From: Halomarina ordinaria
GTDB taxonomy: Archaea > Halobacteriota > Halobacteria > Halobacteriales > Haloarculaceae
Length of the DNA stretch: 64,000 bases
NCBI RefSeq assembly: GCF_030553305.1
Contig: NZ_JARRAH010000001.1
Location: 2,418,001-2,482,000, forward strand
Reading direction: 5' to 3'
In this document: positions 49,676 through 59,042 of the stretch, in pieces
Layout of the letters: each line of letters begins with the position of its first letter
Numbering within the stretch: the first letter of the stretch is position 1
The notes under the pieces: model-generated
What the model saw: the letters and a program-made list of their open reading frames with translations, nothing else
Databases searched by the model: none
Told to the model about the DNA's origin: nothing
Program-made: the position numbers and the translations under genes

Positions 49676-50008
49676 ATGGACCCCGCCGACCTCGCCCGGG
49701 AGTACTACCGCGCCATCGACGAGGGCGACTACGACGCGCTCGCGGCGGTACTCGCCCCCGGGTTCGTCCACGACCGACCCGACAGAGTGCTGGACGGCCG
49801 GGCGGCGTTCGTCCGGTTCATGCGCGAGGAGCGCCCCGACCCGGACACGACCCACGACATCGACGCGCTCCTCGTGAGCGAGGACGGCGCGGGCGTCGTC
49901 TGCGAGGGGCGACTCCGCCGCGCCGACGGCGAGGTCTGGTTCCGCTTCGCGGACGTCTTCGCCGTCGAGGACGGCGCGCTCTCGCACCTGCGGACGTACA
50001 CGCACTGA
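49676..50008 (+). CDS. NTF2-like (SnoaL-type) protein
   Basis: This 110-residue cone-fold protein has the pattern [31 protein letters not shown], then [19 protein letters not shown] and a C-terminal strand pair ([24 protein letters not shown]). Such proteins act as isomerases, hydratases or ligand-binding folds, and the role here is open. A GGTTTCATTG box sits about 27 bp upstream of the ATG. It is divergent from tsr3 and convergent with the lipoprotein gene. Confidence 0.85.
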   Translation: MDPADLAREYYRAIDEGDYDALAAVLAPGFVHDRPDRVLDGRAAFVRFMREERPDPDTTHDIDALLVSEDGAGVVCEGRLRRADGEVWFRFADVFAVEDGALSHLRTYTH

Positions 50009-50043
50009 GCGGACTCTCCGGGGTCTGCGTCGCGCCCACCGGG

Positions 50044-50799
50044 TCACACGGCCCACGGGCAGGGCGCCACGTCCGCGACGCTCTGGAGCCAGTCGACCCC
50101 GTCGCCCGTGATGCGCACGTCCGGGTCGCCGTACCACGGTGCGACCCGCCACCGCTCGGTCGTCTCCTCACCGTCCACGACGACCGTGACGGTGTACCCT
50201 CCGAGTTCGGTCTCGTCGTGGCTCGCTTCGTCTCCGCCCTCGAGCGTCGTCTCGAACCGCGTCTCGCCGTCCTCGTCGGTCACTCGCACCGTCGCGGGGC
50301 TGCCGCGCTCGTTCACGAACCGGGCGGACTTCGCCTCCGGGAGCGTCGGGTTCGAGTCCGGTTCGACCTCCAGGACGGTCAGTTCTCTCTCGTTCACCTC
50401 GTGTGCGTAGTGTCGGTCCTGATAGACGACGTACGCCTCCTCGCGGAGGCCGTCGGCGAGGTGCGACCGTCCCTCCGTCTCGTACCGGCCGTCCTCGCGC
50501 GCCGCGTCGAACTCCGCGACCATCGGGTCGGGGAGCGACACGTAGTGGACGACGAGGTGGCCGCACTCCTCGTAACGCGCTCCGTCTCCCGCCGATTCGT
50601 TCCCCGCCCCGTCAGTTCCGTTCTCGGTACTGTCGCTCCCGTTTTCGGCACCGTCGGTCCCGTTCACCGTCCTGTCCGTTCCCCGGTTCGTGCGGTTCTC
50701 GTCCCCGTCGACGGCACCGCCGCCACCACGGCCCCGGTCGAGACAGCCGGGAGCGACGGCCGTCAGGCCGAGCGCCGAGAGGAGGACGCGTCGTCTCAT
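50044..50799 (-). CDS. Putative lipoprotein, 251 aa
   Basis: This protein has a short signal (MRRRVLLSALGLTAVAPGC) with a twin-arginine-like start and a lipobox-type Cys19, so it is likely a surface lipoprotein. A low-complexity linker of about 50 residues rich in Asn, Gly and Thr follows (NGTDGAENGSDSTENGTDG), with glycosylation sequons. The domain from about residue 75 to 251 is beta-rich (ECGHLVVHYVSLPDPM, EAYVVYQDRHYAHEV, YTVTVVVDGEETTERWRVAPW). I recognise no family. It is upstream of and parallel to the neighbouring serS gene, about 45 bp from it. Confidence 0.78.
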   Translation of the reverse strand: MRRRVLLSALGLTAVAPGCLDRGRGGGGAVDGDENRTNRGTDRTVNGTDGAENGSDSTENGTDGAGNESAGDGARYEECGHLVVHYVSLPDPMVAEFDAAREDGRYETEGRSHLADGLREEAYVVYQDRHYAHEVNERELTVLEVEPDSNPTLPEAKSARFVNERGSPATVRVTDEDGETRFETTLEGGDEASHDETELGGYTVTVVVDGEETTERWRVAPWYGDPDVRITGDGVDWLQSVADVAPCPWAV

Positions 50800-50843
50800 C
50801 TGTGAGACACGACCGTGCTCGGATATGTGCTTTCGGTCGGTCG

Positions 50844-52205
50844 TCAGTCCTCCTCGCCGGCGCCGAGGGCGCTCTCGCCGACCGGGTCATGGCCCTCGAT
50901 TCGCTCCTGGCCGCCGAGGTAGGGGCGCAGGGCCTCGGGGACGGTGACGGTGCCGTCGTCGTTCTGGTAGTACTCGAGGACGGCGACCATCACGCGCGGC
51001 AGGGCGAGGCCCGAGGCGTTGAGCGTGTGGAGGTACTCCGCCGACTCGTGGCGCTCGGGGCGGTAGCGCAGGCCGGCCCGGCGCGCCTGGTAGTCCTCGA
51101 AGTTCGACACCGACGAGACTTCGAGCCAGCGCCCGCCCTCCTCGGGGCCGTCGTCCATGTCGTCGGCGGGCGCCCACACCTCGAGGTCGGTCTGTTTCGA
51201 CTGCTTGTCGCCGATGTCGCCCGCGCAGATGTCGAGCACGCGGTAGGGCAGGCCGAGTCGCCGGAGGGTCTCCTCCGCCTCGTCGAGCAGGGCGTCGAAG
51301 CGCTCGTAGCTCGTCTCCGGTTCGACGAAGTTGACGAGTTCGACCTTGTTGAACTGGTGGACGCGAACGATGCCGCGCGTCTCGGTGCCGTGCTCGCCGG
51401 CCTCCCGGCGGAAGTTCGGCGTGTACGCCTGGTGCTTCAGCGGGAGGTCGTCGGTGAGCAGTATCTCGTCGGCGTACATGTTCGTGACGGGCACCTCGGC
51501 GGTGGGACAGAGCCAGAGGTCCTCGCCCTCCAGTTTGTAGGCGTCCTCGGCGAACTTCGGCAACTGGCCGGTGCCGGTCATCGAGGCCGAGTTGATGGGG
51601 ATGGGCGGGAAGACGTCGACGTAGCCCTGCTCGCGGTGGAGGTCGAGCATGAACTGGACGAGCGCGTGTTCGAGGCGCGCACCGTCGCCCTTCAGGAAGT
51701 AGAAGCCGCCGCCGGTGACCTTCGCGGCGCGCGCCTCGTCGATGAGCTGGAGACGTTCGCCGAGTTCGTAGTGCGGCACGACCGTCTCGGGGAGCGCACG
51801 CAGGTCCTCGAACCCCTCGCGACGGACCTGGACGTTGTCCTCCTCGCCCGCACCCGGCGGGACGCTGTCGTCGAGTATCTGGGGGAGTTCGAGCAGGCCG
51901 GCCTCCAGTTCCGCCTCGAGTTCGTCGGCGCGCGCCTCGACCGCATCGAGGTCCTCCTTCAGCGCCTGCGAGCGGTCGATGGCCTCCTGGGCGGCCTCCT
52001 CGTCGCCCTCGCGCTTGAGTTCGCCGATGCGCTGGCTCACCTCGTTGCGCTCGTGGCGCAGGTCGTCGCCGCGCGACTTCAGCGTCCGCCACTCCTCGTC
52101 GACCTCGAGGAGCGCGTCGAGGTCCACCTCCTCGTCCATCCCGCGCTTCTCCAGGGTCTCTCGGACGGCGTCCGGATGCTCCCGGACGAACTGTCGGCTC
52201 AACAT
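50844..52205 (-). CDS. serS: Seryl-tRNA synthetase
   Basis: This 453-residue class II synthetase charges tRNA-Ser. An N-terminal coiled-coil arm (about residues 30-110, LKSRGDDLRHERNEVSQRIGELKREGDEEAA) precedes the catalytic core. Motif 2 is FRREAGEHGTETRGIVRVHQFNKVELVNF and motif 3 is ASGLALPRVMVAVLEYYQN. LCPTAEVPVTNMYADEIL is the TxE segment that binds serine. The last 25 residues are acidic. A CTTAGTC box (minus strand, about 52226-52233) lies upstream. It is the bacterial/eukaryotic-type enzyme, not the rare methanogen type. Confidence 0.97.
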   Translation of the reverse strand: MLSRQFVREHPDAVRETLEKRGMDEEVDLDALLEVDEEWRTLKSRGDDLRHERNEVSQRIGELKREGDEEAAQEAIDRSQALKEDLDAVEARADELEAELEAGLLELPQILDDSVPPGAGEEDNVQVRREGFEDLRALPETVVPHYELGERLQLIDEARAAKVTGGGFYFLKGDGARLEHALVQFMLDLHREQGYVDVFPPIPINSASMTGTGQLPKFAEDAYKLEGEDLWLCPTAEVPVTNMYADEILLTDDLPLKHQAYTPNFRREAGEHGTETRGIVRVHQFNKVELVNFVEPETSYERFDALLDEAEETLRRLGLPYRVLDICAGDIGDKQSKQTDLEVWAPADDMDDGPEEGGRWLEVSSVSNFEDYQARRAGLRYRPERHESAEYLHTLNASGLALPRVMVAVLEYYQNDDGTVTVPEALRPYLGGQERIEGHDPVGESALGAGEED

Positions 52206-52332
52206 GTCTCTGGCTTCCTCCGGCCGTGACTAAGGCGTGTCGCCTCCGTGAGTCGGGGTGTCGCACCCGCCGTCGGTCCGGGCCTCCTCCGGGCATCGAT
52301 TTACGTCACTCCGGACACGACGTGGTACGACT

Positions 52333-53121
52333 ATGACACGACCGCTCCCCGACCTGTTCGACCTCACCGACCGGACGGCGCTCGTCACCGGCGCCGGCAG
52401 CGGCATCGGCCGCGCGTACGCCGAGGGACTGGCCGAGGCGGGTGCCGCCGTCGCCTGTGTCGACGTCGACGGCCCGGCCGCCGAGGAGACGGCCGCCGAC
52501 CTGCCGACCGACGCCGTCGCCATCCCCGCGGACGTCACCGCGGAGGCCGACATCGAGGCGGCCGTCGAACAGACCGTCGCCGACCTCGGCGGTCTCGACG
52601 CGGTGTTCCCGAACGCCGGCGTCGGCGGTGCCATCGTCCCGCTCGCGGACCACGACCTCGCGGACTGGGACCGCGTCGTCGACGTGAACCTGACGGGGGT
52701 GTTCCTCACCGCCCGCGCGGCCGCCCGCCACTTCGTCGAGAGCGGGACGGGCGGGAGCATCACGAGCACGGCGTCCATCTACGGGCTGACGGGGAGTTTC
52801 AACGGCGCGTCGCCGGCCTACACCGCGGCGAAGGGTGGCGTCGTCAACCTCACCCGGGACATGGCCGTCTCGCTCGCCCCCCACGGCGTCCGCGTCAACG
52901 CCGTCGCGCCGGGGTTCGTCGAGACGTCGCTGTTCGCCGACGTCGACGTCTCCGAGGAGGAGATGGAGCGCTTCGTCGAGGAGATAGAGCGCCGGACGCT
53001 GCTGGGGCGGCTGGCGGGCGCGGAGGAACTGCGGGGTATCGCCGTCTTCCTCGCGAGCGACGCGGCGAGTTACGTCACGGGACAGACGTACCCGGTCGAC
53101 GGCGGCTGGCTCTCCGTGTGA
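52333..53121 (+). CDS. Short-chain dehydrogenase/reductase (SDR)
   Basis: This 262-residue oxidoreductase has the nucleotide loop GAGSGIG (residues 20-26). An Asp after the second strand (VDVDG) suggests NAD(H). NAGVGG is present, and the catalytic Ser (TSTASIYG), Tyr163 and Lys167 (AYTAAKGG) follow. The end VTGQTYPVDGGWLSV is typical. The ATG at 52333 is preferred to an upstream one because GATTTACG stands about 27 bp before it. It is about 40 bp before an MBL-fold gene on the same strand. The substrate is unknown. Confidence 0.9.
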   Translation: MTRPLPDLFDLTDRTALVTGAGSGIGRAYAEGLAEAGAAVACVDVDGPAAEETAADLPTDAVAIPADVTAEADIEAAVEQTVADLGGLDAVFPNAGVGGAIVPLADHDLADWDRVVDVNLTGVFLTARAAARHFVESGTGGSITSTASIYGLTGSFNGASPAYTAAKGGVVNLTRDMAVSLAPHGVRVNAVAPGFVETSLFADVDVSEEEMERFVEEIERRTLLGRLAGAEELRGIAVFLASDAASYVTGQTYPVDGGWLSV

Positions 53122-53162
53122 CGCTTCGAACCGCTTTTGCCCTCCCGTCGCGCGCTCCACGC

Positions 53163-54074
53163 ATGGGCATCGGCGACCTGTACGAAGTGGAAGCGGCCGA
53201 GGACGTCTACTACGTCGACACCGGGATGTACGACACGGCGGGGTACGGCGTCGTCTACATCGTCGACGCCGAGCGACCCGCGCTCGTCGACACGGGCCTC
53301 GGGACGCGCTACGAGGACATCCTCGACGCGCTCTCGACGGTGGGCATCGCCCCCGAGGACTTGGCGGTCATCGCGCCGACGCACGTCCACCTCGACCACG
53401 CCGGCGGCGCGGGCTACCTGGCGCGCGAGTGCGAGAACGCCGACGTCTACATCCACGAGATCGGTGCCCCCCACCTCGCCGACCCCAGTCGGCTGGTGGA
53501 GGGGACGAAGCGCGCCGTCGGCGACCAGTGGGAGTTCTACGCCGACCCGCTCCCCGTCGACGAGGAGCGTCTCGTCGCGCTCACCGACGGCGACGTCGTC
53601 GACCTCGGCGACCGGGAACTGCGGACGCACCACACGCCGGGCCACGCCCCCCACCAGATGGTGTACGAACTCCCCGACGCCGACCTCGTGTTCACCGCCG
53701 ACGCCGCCGGCATCTACGTCCCGCCGCTGTCGCAGGTCGAACCGACCAGTCCGCCGCCGAACTTCGACCTCGAACGGTGTCTCGACGACGTCGACGTGAT
53801 TCGCGACCTCGACCCGGAGACGCTCTGTTACGCCCACTTCGGCCCGACCGCGACCGACGACCGCCTCGCGGAGTACGAGTCGGTCCTCTCCGAGTGGATA
53901 GCGAGCGTCGAGGCGGTCCGTGCCGACCTCGACGACGACGAGGCGGTCGCGGCACACTTCGCCGACGAGACTGCCGACCGCCTGGCGGACGTCTGGGGCG
54001 AGCGCAAGGCCCGCGAGGAGGGGAAGTTGAACGTCCGCGGTGCGCTCAGGTACCTCGACGTGCGCGAGGAGTGA
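53163..54074 (+). CDS. Metallo-beta-lactamase-fold hydrolase
   Basis: This 303-residue protein has the HxHxDH metal box in PTHVHLDHAGG (about residues 77-87). A His follows in HTPGHAPHQM, an Asp in VFTADAAG, and a final His in CYAHFGPTAT. The N-terminus EAAEDVYYVDTGMYDT and the hairpin VYIVDAERPALVDTGLG are usual in glyoxalase II-like and quorum-type lactonase-like MBL enzymes. It could share a transcript with the preceding SDR. The GCTTTTGCC box (about 53131-53139) fits an independent leaderless start. The substrate is unknown. Confidence 0.9.
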   Translation: MGIGDLYEVEAAEDVYYVDTGMYDTAGYGVVYIVDAERPALVDTGLGTRYEDILDALSTVGIAPEDLAVIAPTHVHLDHAGGAGYLARECENADVYIHEIGAPHLADPSRLVEGTKRAVGDQWEFYADPLPVDEERLVALTDGDVVDLGDRELRTHHTPGHAPHQMVYELPDADLVFTADAAGIYVPPLSQVEPTSPPPNFDLERCLDDVDVIRDLDPETLCYAHFGPTATDDRLAEYESVLSEWIASVEAVRADLDDDEAVAAHFADETADRLADVWGERKAREEGKLNVRGALRYLDVREE

Positions 54075-54138
54075 CCGGACCGCGGGAACCGGTGAGCTTT
54101 AACCGAGCGACGGTCACGTCGGTGGTAGTGAGGCTCCT

Positions 54139-55992
54139 GTGGCGGGCGAACTGATACTCGTCGTCGCGGTCATCGTCGCGGTCGGAGTGGTCGCCCAGAT
54201 ACTCGGCGACCGCTTTCGCATCCCGAGTATCATCTTCCTCATCGCCGCGGGCATCGTGCTCGGGCCGGAGGGACTCGGTTACGTCACCCGCGACACCTTC
54301 GGGGGGGCGCTCCCGTCCATCGTCGGCCTCTCGGTCGCCGTCATCGTCTTCGAGGGGGCGTTCCACCTCAGCGCCCAGAAGCTCCGGGAGGCGCCCCGCG
54401 AGACGATTCGGCTGGTCACCGTCGGCGCGGCCATCGCGCTCGTCGGCACGGCCGTCACGGTCCGGTACGCGCTCGACGCCCCCTGGGACATCTCGTTTCT
54501 CGTCGGCGCGCTGCTCGTCGCCACCGGCCCGACGGTGGTGACGCCCATCTTGGAGGTCGTCCCGACGCGCGACAGCGTCGAGGCCGCCCTGGAGACGGAG
54601 GGCATCGTCAACGACGTGACGGCCGCCATCCTCGCCATCGTCGTCTTCGAGGCAACCGTCCTCTCCCACGAGACGGGCGCCATCATCGTCGAGGAGTTCG
54701 TCGTCCGCCTCGGCGTGGGCGCCCTCGTCGGCGTCGCCGTCGCGGCCGCGCTGTGGGTCGGCGTCCGCTACGTCGACCTCTCGCCGGGGAGCGCCCCGCA
54801 GAACGCCCGCCTGCTCGTCCTCGCCGGCGCGCTCGTCGCCTACGGCGTCGCGGACGCGTTCCGCGGCGAGGCGGGCCTCGCCGCCGTCGCCGTCGCGGGC
54901 GTCCTCCTCGGCAACCTCGACCTCCCCTACGAGGAGGAGATATCGGCGTTCAAGGGCGACGTCACCCTGCTCGTGCTGTCGTTCGTGTTCATCGCGCTCA
55001 CGGCGCTGTTGCGCTTCGAGGACGTCCTCTCGCTCGGCCTCGGCGGCCTGGTCGTCGTCGCGGCCGTCGTCCTCGTCATCCGCCCCGCGCTGGTCCTCCT
55101 CTCGACCGTGGGGGACCGCTTCACGCGCAACGAACGGCTGTTCATGAGCTTCGTCGGCCCGCGCGGCATCATCCCCGCGTCGGTCGCGACGCTGTTCGCC
55201 GTCCAGCTCCAGGAGAGCCAACCCGACGCCGCGGCGCTGCTGGTCGGGACCGTCTTCCTCGTCATCCTCTCGACGGTCGTCCTCGAGGGGGGCTTCGCCC
55301 GCTACCTCGCCGAATACCTCGACATCATCCCCATGCGTGTACTCATTATCGGAGGTGGGACGGTGGGCCGCGCGCTCGCCGACCGCCTCGAAGACCGCGG
55401 AGAGAACGTCGTCATCGTCGAGAACGACGACGACGCCGTCGAACGCGCTCGCAACGCCGGCCACACCGTCCACATCGGTGACGGCTCCGACGTGGACACG
55501 CTCCAGTCGGCCGGCGCCGACAACGCCAAGACGGTCGTCGCCGCCACCGGCGACGACGACGTGAACCTCCTCGTCGCACAGCTCGCGAACGCCCGCTTCG
55601 ACATCGAGACCGTCATCGCCCGGACGAACAACCCCAACAACGTCGCCGCCTTCGAGGACCTCGGGGTGCAGACCATCTCCCCGACGATGGCGACGGCGCA
55701 GGCGCTCGACAACCTCATCGAGCGACCCGCGCTCGCCGACTGGATATCGGGGATGGGCGAGGACGGCGACGTCCAGGAGATAGCGGTGACCGCCGACGAC
55801 CTCGCCGGTCGGCGCGTCGCCGATATCGCCCCGGACCTCCCCGGGGGCTGTCTCATCGCGCTGGTCAGCCGCGACGGCGACGCGCAGGTTCCCCACGGGG
55901 ACTTCACGCTGGAGCGCGGCGACCGCATCACCCTCCTCGGGGGCCACGACGCCGTCCGCGAGGCGATGCGCGTCTGTCACCCCGACGGGTGA
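54139..55992 (+). CDS. CPA-family cation:proton antiporter with TrkA-like tail
   Basis: This 617-residue protein has about 12 N-terminal helices. VGALLVATGPTVVTPIL and LETEGIVNDVTAAILAIVVFE are the signature helices of Na+/H+ antiporters of the CPA1 type. From residue 400, a TrkA-N (RCK) domain begins MRVLIIGGGTVGRALADRLEDRGENVVIVENDD and ends in a TrkA-C-like segment (EIAVTADDLAGRRVADI). Such fusions link ion exchange to NAD(H) or nucleotide sensing. The GTG start follows a CTTTAACC box. Sodium or potassium export fits life in salt. Confidence 0.93.
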   Translation: MAGELILVVAVIVAVGVVAQILGDRFRIPSIIFLIAAGIVLGPEGLGYVTRDTFGGALPSIVGLSVAVIVFEGAFHLSAQKLREAPRETIRLVTVGAAIALVGTAVTVRYALDAPWDISFLVGALLVATGPTVVTPILEVVPTRDSVEAALETEGIVNDVTAAILAIVVFEATVLSHETGAIIVEEFVVRLGVGALVGVAVAAALWVGVRYVDLSPGSAPQNARLLVLAGALVAYGVADAFRGEAGLAAVAVAGVLLGNLDLPYEEEISAFKGDVTLLVLSFVFIALTALLRFEDVLSLGLGGLVVVAAVVLVIRPALVLLSTVGDRFTRNERLFMSFVGPRGIIPASVATLFAVQLQESQPDAAALLVGTVFLVILSTVVLEGGFARYLAEYLDIIPMRVLIIGGGTVGRALADRLEDRGENVVIVENDDDAVERARNAGHTVHIGDGSDVDTLQSAGADNAKTVVAATGDDDVNLLVAQLANARFDIETVIARTNNPNNVAAFEDLGVQTISPTMATAQALDNLIERPALADWISGMGEDGDVQEIAVTADDLAGRRVADIAPDLPGGCLIALVSRDGDAQVPHGDFTLERGDRITLLGGHDAVREAMRVCHPDG

Positions 55993-56058
55993 CCACCCGC
56001 CGTCTGACCATCGACTCGACCCCGCAAACCAGTTATCCCGGCGGCGTGACTCCTATCC

Positions 56059-56514
56059 ATGAGTCTCGTCGACGTCTTCTTCGGCTCCATCCCGTTCGCC
56101 GAGCACCTCGGTATCGAACTCGAGACGGTGGGCGAGGGGCGCGCCGTCGGTCGCGTCGAACTGCGCGAGCACCACTCCTCGAACCCCGAAGCGATGGTCG
56201 CCCACGGTGGGGTGGCCTACGCGCTCGCCGACACCATCGCGGGCGCCGCCGTCGTCGACCTCACGGGCGCCGTGACGCCGACCATCGACATGCGCATCGA
56301 CTACCTCGCGCCCGCGACGGGCGAGTGCCTGCGCGCGGAGGCCGCCGTCGTCCGGACCGGTGGCAGCGTCGCCACCGTCGACGTGACCGTCACCGACGGG
56401 GCGGACACCCGCATCGCGGAGGCCCGCGGCGTCTACAAGACGGGCGACGTCACCGGTGAGACGCCGTGGACGGCGGGCGTCGAGGCGAGCGCGGACGACT
56501 CAAACGTCGAGTAG
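56059..56514 (+). CDS. PaaI-type hotdog thioesterase
   Basis: This 151-residue hotdog-fold protein has the catalytic segment HHSSNPEAMVAHGGVAYALADTIAGAA (about residues 37-63). The later TIDMRIDYLAPATGECLRAEAAVVRTGGSVATVDVTV closes the hotdog core. Family members hydrolyse acyl- or phenylacetyl-CoA thioesters. Its 3' end overlaps the convergent BtrH-like gene by 15 bp. A CAGTTATCCC box lies about 27 bp upstream. The substrate is unknown. Confidence 0.9.
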   Translation: MSLVDVFFGSIPFAEHLGIELETVGEGRAVGRVELREHHSSNPEAMVAHGGVAYALADTIAGAAVVDLTGAVTPTIDMRIDYLAPATGECLRAEAAVVRTGGSVATVDVTVTDGADTRIAEARGVYKTGDVTGETPWTAGVEASADDSNVE

Positions 56515-57507
56515 GCTCCGATACAGGGCCGCCTCGCGGTCGGCACACGCCTCGACGCTCGCGCTCGCCGCGCGGAGGCCGCGTTCGAGTCCCGCGTCGT
56601 CGGCCTCGCTCGCGTCCCGGAGGGTCGCGCCGACGGCCGTCCAGTCGTCGGCGATGGCGGCCATCTCCTCGGTGACCGCCTCCCCGTACGGATGGTCGAC
56701 CGACCGGAAGAAGTCGCGCTGGAGGCCGCGGAACGCACCGCCGCCGGTGCCCCGTCGCTCGACGTTCTGGTAGGCGAAGCGCGTCGTCCAGCGCGGGTCC
56801 GGCAACTCGGTCCACGTCGGCAGGTCGGCGGCGAACGCCCGCACGCCCGTCAGGCCGTGGACGCCGAACCCGCCGGGGTCGTACGCGCCCGACTGCGGGT
56901 CGAGCATGTACCGGGCCGTCGACTCGGTGGCCGTCCGGACCGCCTCGCCGACCGGGACCCGGACCTCGGGGTCGGTGACCGCCAGGTACCGGTTCTCGGT
57001 CGGGTAGCTCTCCTCCGATGAGACGGACAGTGCACGGCGCAGCGAGTCGACGGGGACGCGCTGTTCCTCGGGGAACTCGCTGTCGGAGAGGTGGACGAAC
57101 ACGTCCTCGCTCGTCTCCTCGTAACCCACCGCGAGCAGGGCGTGCGGCGAGAAGTGGGTGTCCGTCCCGAAGTAGTCGAGGTGGTAGATGTCGGCGAAGA
57201 CGAGGACGGGGCGGCCGGCGTCGAGGTGTGCCTTGATACCCGCCCACGCCGTCTCCCAGTCCTCGCCGGCACGGCGGTCGTAGCCGATGCCGAGCGTCTC
57301 GAGGAAGGCGCGTTCGAGGAACGGCGGTCGGCCGAAGAACGCGCGGTGGGGTGGGGTCGGGAGGTCGAAGTAGGTGAACCCGAGACCCGAGGCGAGGCCG
57401 AAACACGTCGGCTCGTCGAACCCCCAGCCGTGGAACCGCGAGAGGTTGCGCAGCGAGGTCGACCCGCAGTGGCGACCCGTTCCGTGCTCGTAGTCGGGAA
57501 CGCGCAT
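56500..57507 (-). CDS. BtrH N-terminal-like protein (DUF4872-type)
   Basis: This 335-residue protein opens with [41 protein letters not shown], where the Cys of HCGSTS and the later [12 protein letters not shown] His match the C39-peptidase-like BtrH N-terminal fold. BtrH itself transfers an acyl group in butirosin synthesis, but the family is broad. The second half ([41 protein letters not shown]) is the helical DUF4872 part. The start is at MRVPDYEHG (57507), as the upstream frame is repeat DNA. Acyltransferase, cyclase or peptidase activity cannot be told apart. Confidence 0.8.
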   Translation of the reverse strand: MRVPDYEHGTGRHCGSTSLRNLSRFHGWGFDEPTCFGLASGLGFTYFDLPTPPHRAFFGRPPFLERAFLETLGIGYDRRAGEDWETAWAGIKAHLDAGRPVLVFADIYHLDYFGTDTHFSPHALLAVGYEETSEDVFVHLSDSEFPEEQRVPVDSLRRALSVSSEESYPTENRYLAVTDPEVRVPVGEAVRTATESTARYMLDPQSGAYDPGGFGVHGLTGVRAFAADLPTWTELPDPRWTTRFAYQNVERRGTGGGAFRGLQRDFFRSVDHPYGEAVTEEMAAIADDWTAVGATLRDASEADDAGLERGLRAASASVEACADREAALYRSLLDV

Positions 57508-57571
57508 GGGGTGAGTGCTCCGGCGAGCGCGAAAAGCGGTTCGGGTGGGGCACTCGCATCCCCTCGCCGCT

Positions 57572-57636
57572 CTCGGCCCGCTCGCCTCCGGCTCGCGGTT
57601 CGCCTCGACCGGCTGAACTCGATGGCCGCACCCTGG
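57572..57636. repeat. 65-bp direct repeat, copy 1 (detached thiolase 3' end)
   Basis: This 65-bp segment matches 57737-57801 at 62 of 65 positions. It includes a copy of the last 10 thiolase codons, but the stop codon position reads TCG instead of TAG (minus strand). It lies immediately before the 100-bp segment that carries the hairpin element and codes for nothing recognisable here. Confidence 0.85.
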
Positions 57637-57641
57637 CACGA

Positions 57642-57768
57642 CGAGCTTTTGCCCTGCGCTCGCGTCGCTCGCTCGGCAAAAGCTCGACCAAAAGCACGTC
57701 GTCACCCGGTCGGGCGTTTCACGCCCTCACGGGTTCCTCGGCCCGCTCGCCTCCGGCTCGCGGTTCGC
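57642..57768 (-). repeat. Composite intergenic element, copy B
   Basis: On the minus strand this region reads: a GAGCGGGCC block, GAACCCGTGAG (57726-57736), CGGGTGA (57702-57708), TTTTGGTCGAGCTTTTGCC (57675-57693), a GC-rich loop and GGCAAAAGCTC (57643-57653). The two arms GAGCTTTTGCC (57643-57653) and GGCAAAAGCTC (57675-57685) form a perfect 11-bp inverted repeat with a 21-bp loop. Order and blocks match copy A. It is downstream of the thiolase gene. A smaller hairpin GGGCG-TTTCA-CGCCC (57712-57726) is also present. Confidence 0.65.
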
Positions 57769-57801
57769 CTCTACCGGCTGAACTCGATAGCCGCGCCCTG
57801 G
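57737..57801. repeat. 65-bp direct repeat, copy 2 (thiolase 3' end)
   Basis: This is the partner of 57572-57636, separated by exactly 100 bp. The right 31 bp are the end of the thiolase coding sequence, including its stop at 57771-57773. The left 34 bp are noncoding and rich in CGAGCG words. Confidence 0.85.
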
Positions 57802-58907
57802 CCGAAGCCGACGCACTCGGTGGCGAGGCCTGTGCTCGCGTCGCGCTTCTGCATCTCGTGGAGGAGCGTGACGGGCAGGCGCGCGCCGCTCGCGCCCAGC
57901 GGGTGGCCGAGGGCGATGGCGCCGCCGTTGACGTTGTACTTCTCGTCGTCGATGCCGAGTTCGCGCTGGCAGTAGAGACACTGGCTGGCGAACGCCTCGT
58001 TCAGTTCGACGAGGTCGTAGTCCTCGACGCTTCCGCCGGTGCGGTCGAGCAGGCTCCGGACGGCCGGGACGGGGCCGATGCCCATGACGGTGGGGTCGAC
58101 GCCGGCGACGCTGTTGTTGCCGATTTCGGCCATGACGTCGAGGCCGTGGTCCTCGGCGAAGGCCTTGCTCGTGACGAGCAGGCCGGCCGCGCCGTCGCTT
58201 ATCTGGGAGGCGTTGCCGGGGGTGACCGTCCCGTCGGCCTTGAACACCGTCGGGAGGCCCTGGAGCGCCTCGATGGAGGTGTCGGCGCGGATGCCCTCGT
58301 CGCGGTCGACGGTCTCCTCGCCGTTGTCGATGGGGATTATCTCGTCGGAGAAACGCCCGGACTCGGTCGCCTCGGCGGCGCGCTGCTGGCTGCGCAGGGC
58401 GTACTCGTCCTGGGCCTCGCGGGTGACGTCGTACTCCTCCGCGACCTTCTCCGCGGTCATGCCCATCGAGAGTTCGGCGACGTTGTAGTACTCGTTCATG
58501 CGCGGGTGGACGTTGCCGGTGTTCTCGCCCATCTTCACGCGCGACATGTTCTCGACGCCGCCGGCGATGACGACGTCGCGCTGGCCGGCGCGGATGGCGT
58601 CGGAGGCGCTGATGAGCGCCTGCGCGGAGGAGGCACACCAGCGGTTGATGGTCGTCGCGGGGACGGACTCGCCGAGGTCCGAGAGCAGCGCGATGACCCG
58701 CGCGAGGTTGTTGCCCTGCTCGCCGCGCTGCTGGGCACAGCCCCACATCAGGTCGTCGACGTCCTCGCCGGAGAGACCCGTCTCGGCCAGCATCTCGTCG
58801 ATGAGCGGTGCCGAGAGGTCCTCGCTTCTGACGTCGGCGAAGACGCCGCCTTCCTTCCCCTGTGCGGTTCGATACGCTCGGACGACGACGGGTGTCGAAT
58901 CTGCCAT
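57771..58907 (-). CDS. Acetyl-CoA C-acyltransferase (thiolase)
   Basis: This 378-residue thiolase has the nucleophilic Cys in [15 protein letters not shown] (about residues 87-91, the position of the acyl-enzyme Cys). [10 protein letters not shown] and the [18 protein letters not shown] block carry a catalytic His, and the C-terminal Cys is in [11 protein letters not shown]. It could act in fatty-acid degradation or in acetoacetyl-CoA formation for the mevalonate pathway. It has no SCP2-type or DUF35 partner beside it. A GTTTAAC box (minus strand, about 58930-58936) lies 27 bp before the ATG. Its last 10 codons are duplicated downstream. Confidence 0.92.
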   Translation of the reverse strand: MADSTPVVVRAYRTAQGKEGGVFADVRSEDLSAPLIDEMLAETGLSGEDVDDLMWGCAQQRGEQGNNLARVIALLSDLGESVPATTINRWCASSAQALISASDAIRAGQRDVVIAGGVENMSRVKMGENTGNVHPRMNEYYNVAELSMGMTAEKVAEEYDVTREAQDEYALRSQQRAAEATESGRFSDEIIPIDNGEETVDRDEGIRADTSIEALQGLPTVFKADGTVTPGNASQISDGAAGLLVTSKAFAEDHGLDVMAEIGNNSVAGVDPTVMGIGPVPAVRSLLDRTGGSVEDYDLVELNEAFASQCLYCQRELGIDDEKYNVNGGAIALGHPLGASGARLPVTLLHEMQKRDASTGLATECVGFGQGAAIEFSR

Positions 58908-59042
58908 ACTCGACCAAGTGGCTTCACAGTGTTAAACCTCACCGAACGAACGTCTAACAACTGCTGTCCCGTGGCCGGGCGTTCTTTCGACGCACCGACC
59001 GTTCGACGGTCTTATAGCACGTCGAGCGCAAATACTCGGGAA
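58908..59042. promoter_or_regulatory. Divergent thiolase/AAA+ promoter region
   Basis: Within 135 bp are a TTTAAC box for the thiolase (minus strand, about 58930-58936) and CTTATAGC for the AAA+ gene (59011-59018). GACCG-TTCGA-CGGTC, a small inverted repeat (58997-59011), touches the latter box and could be an operator. Confidence 0.45.
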
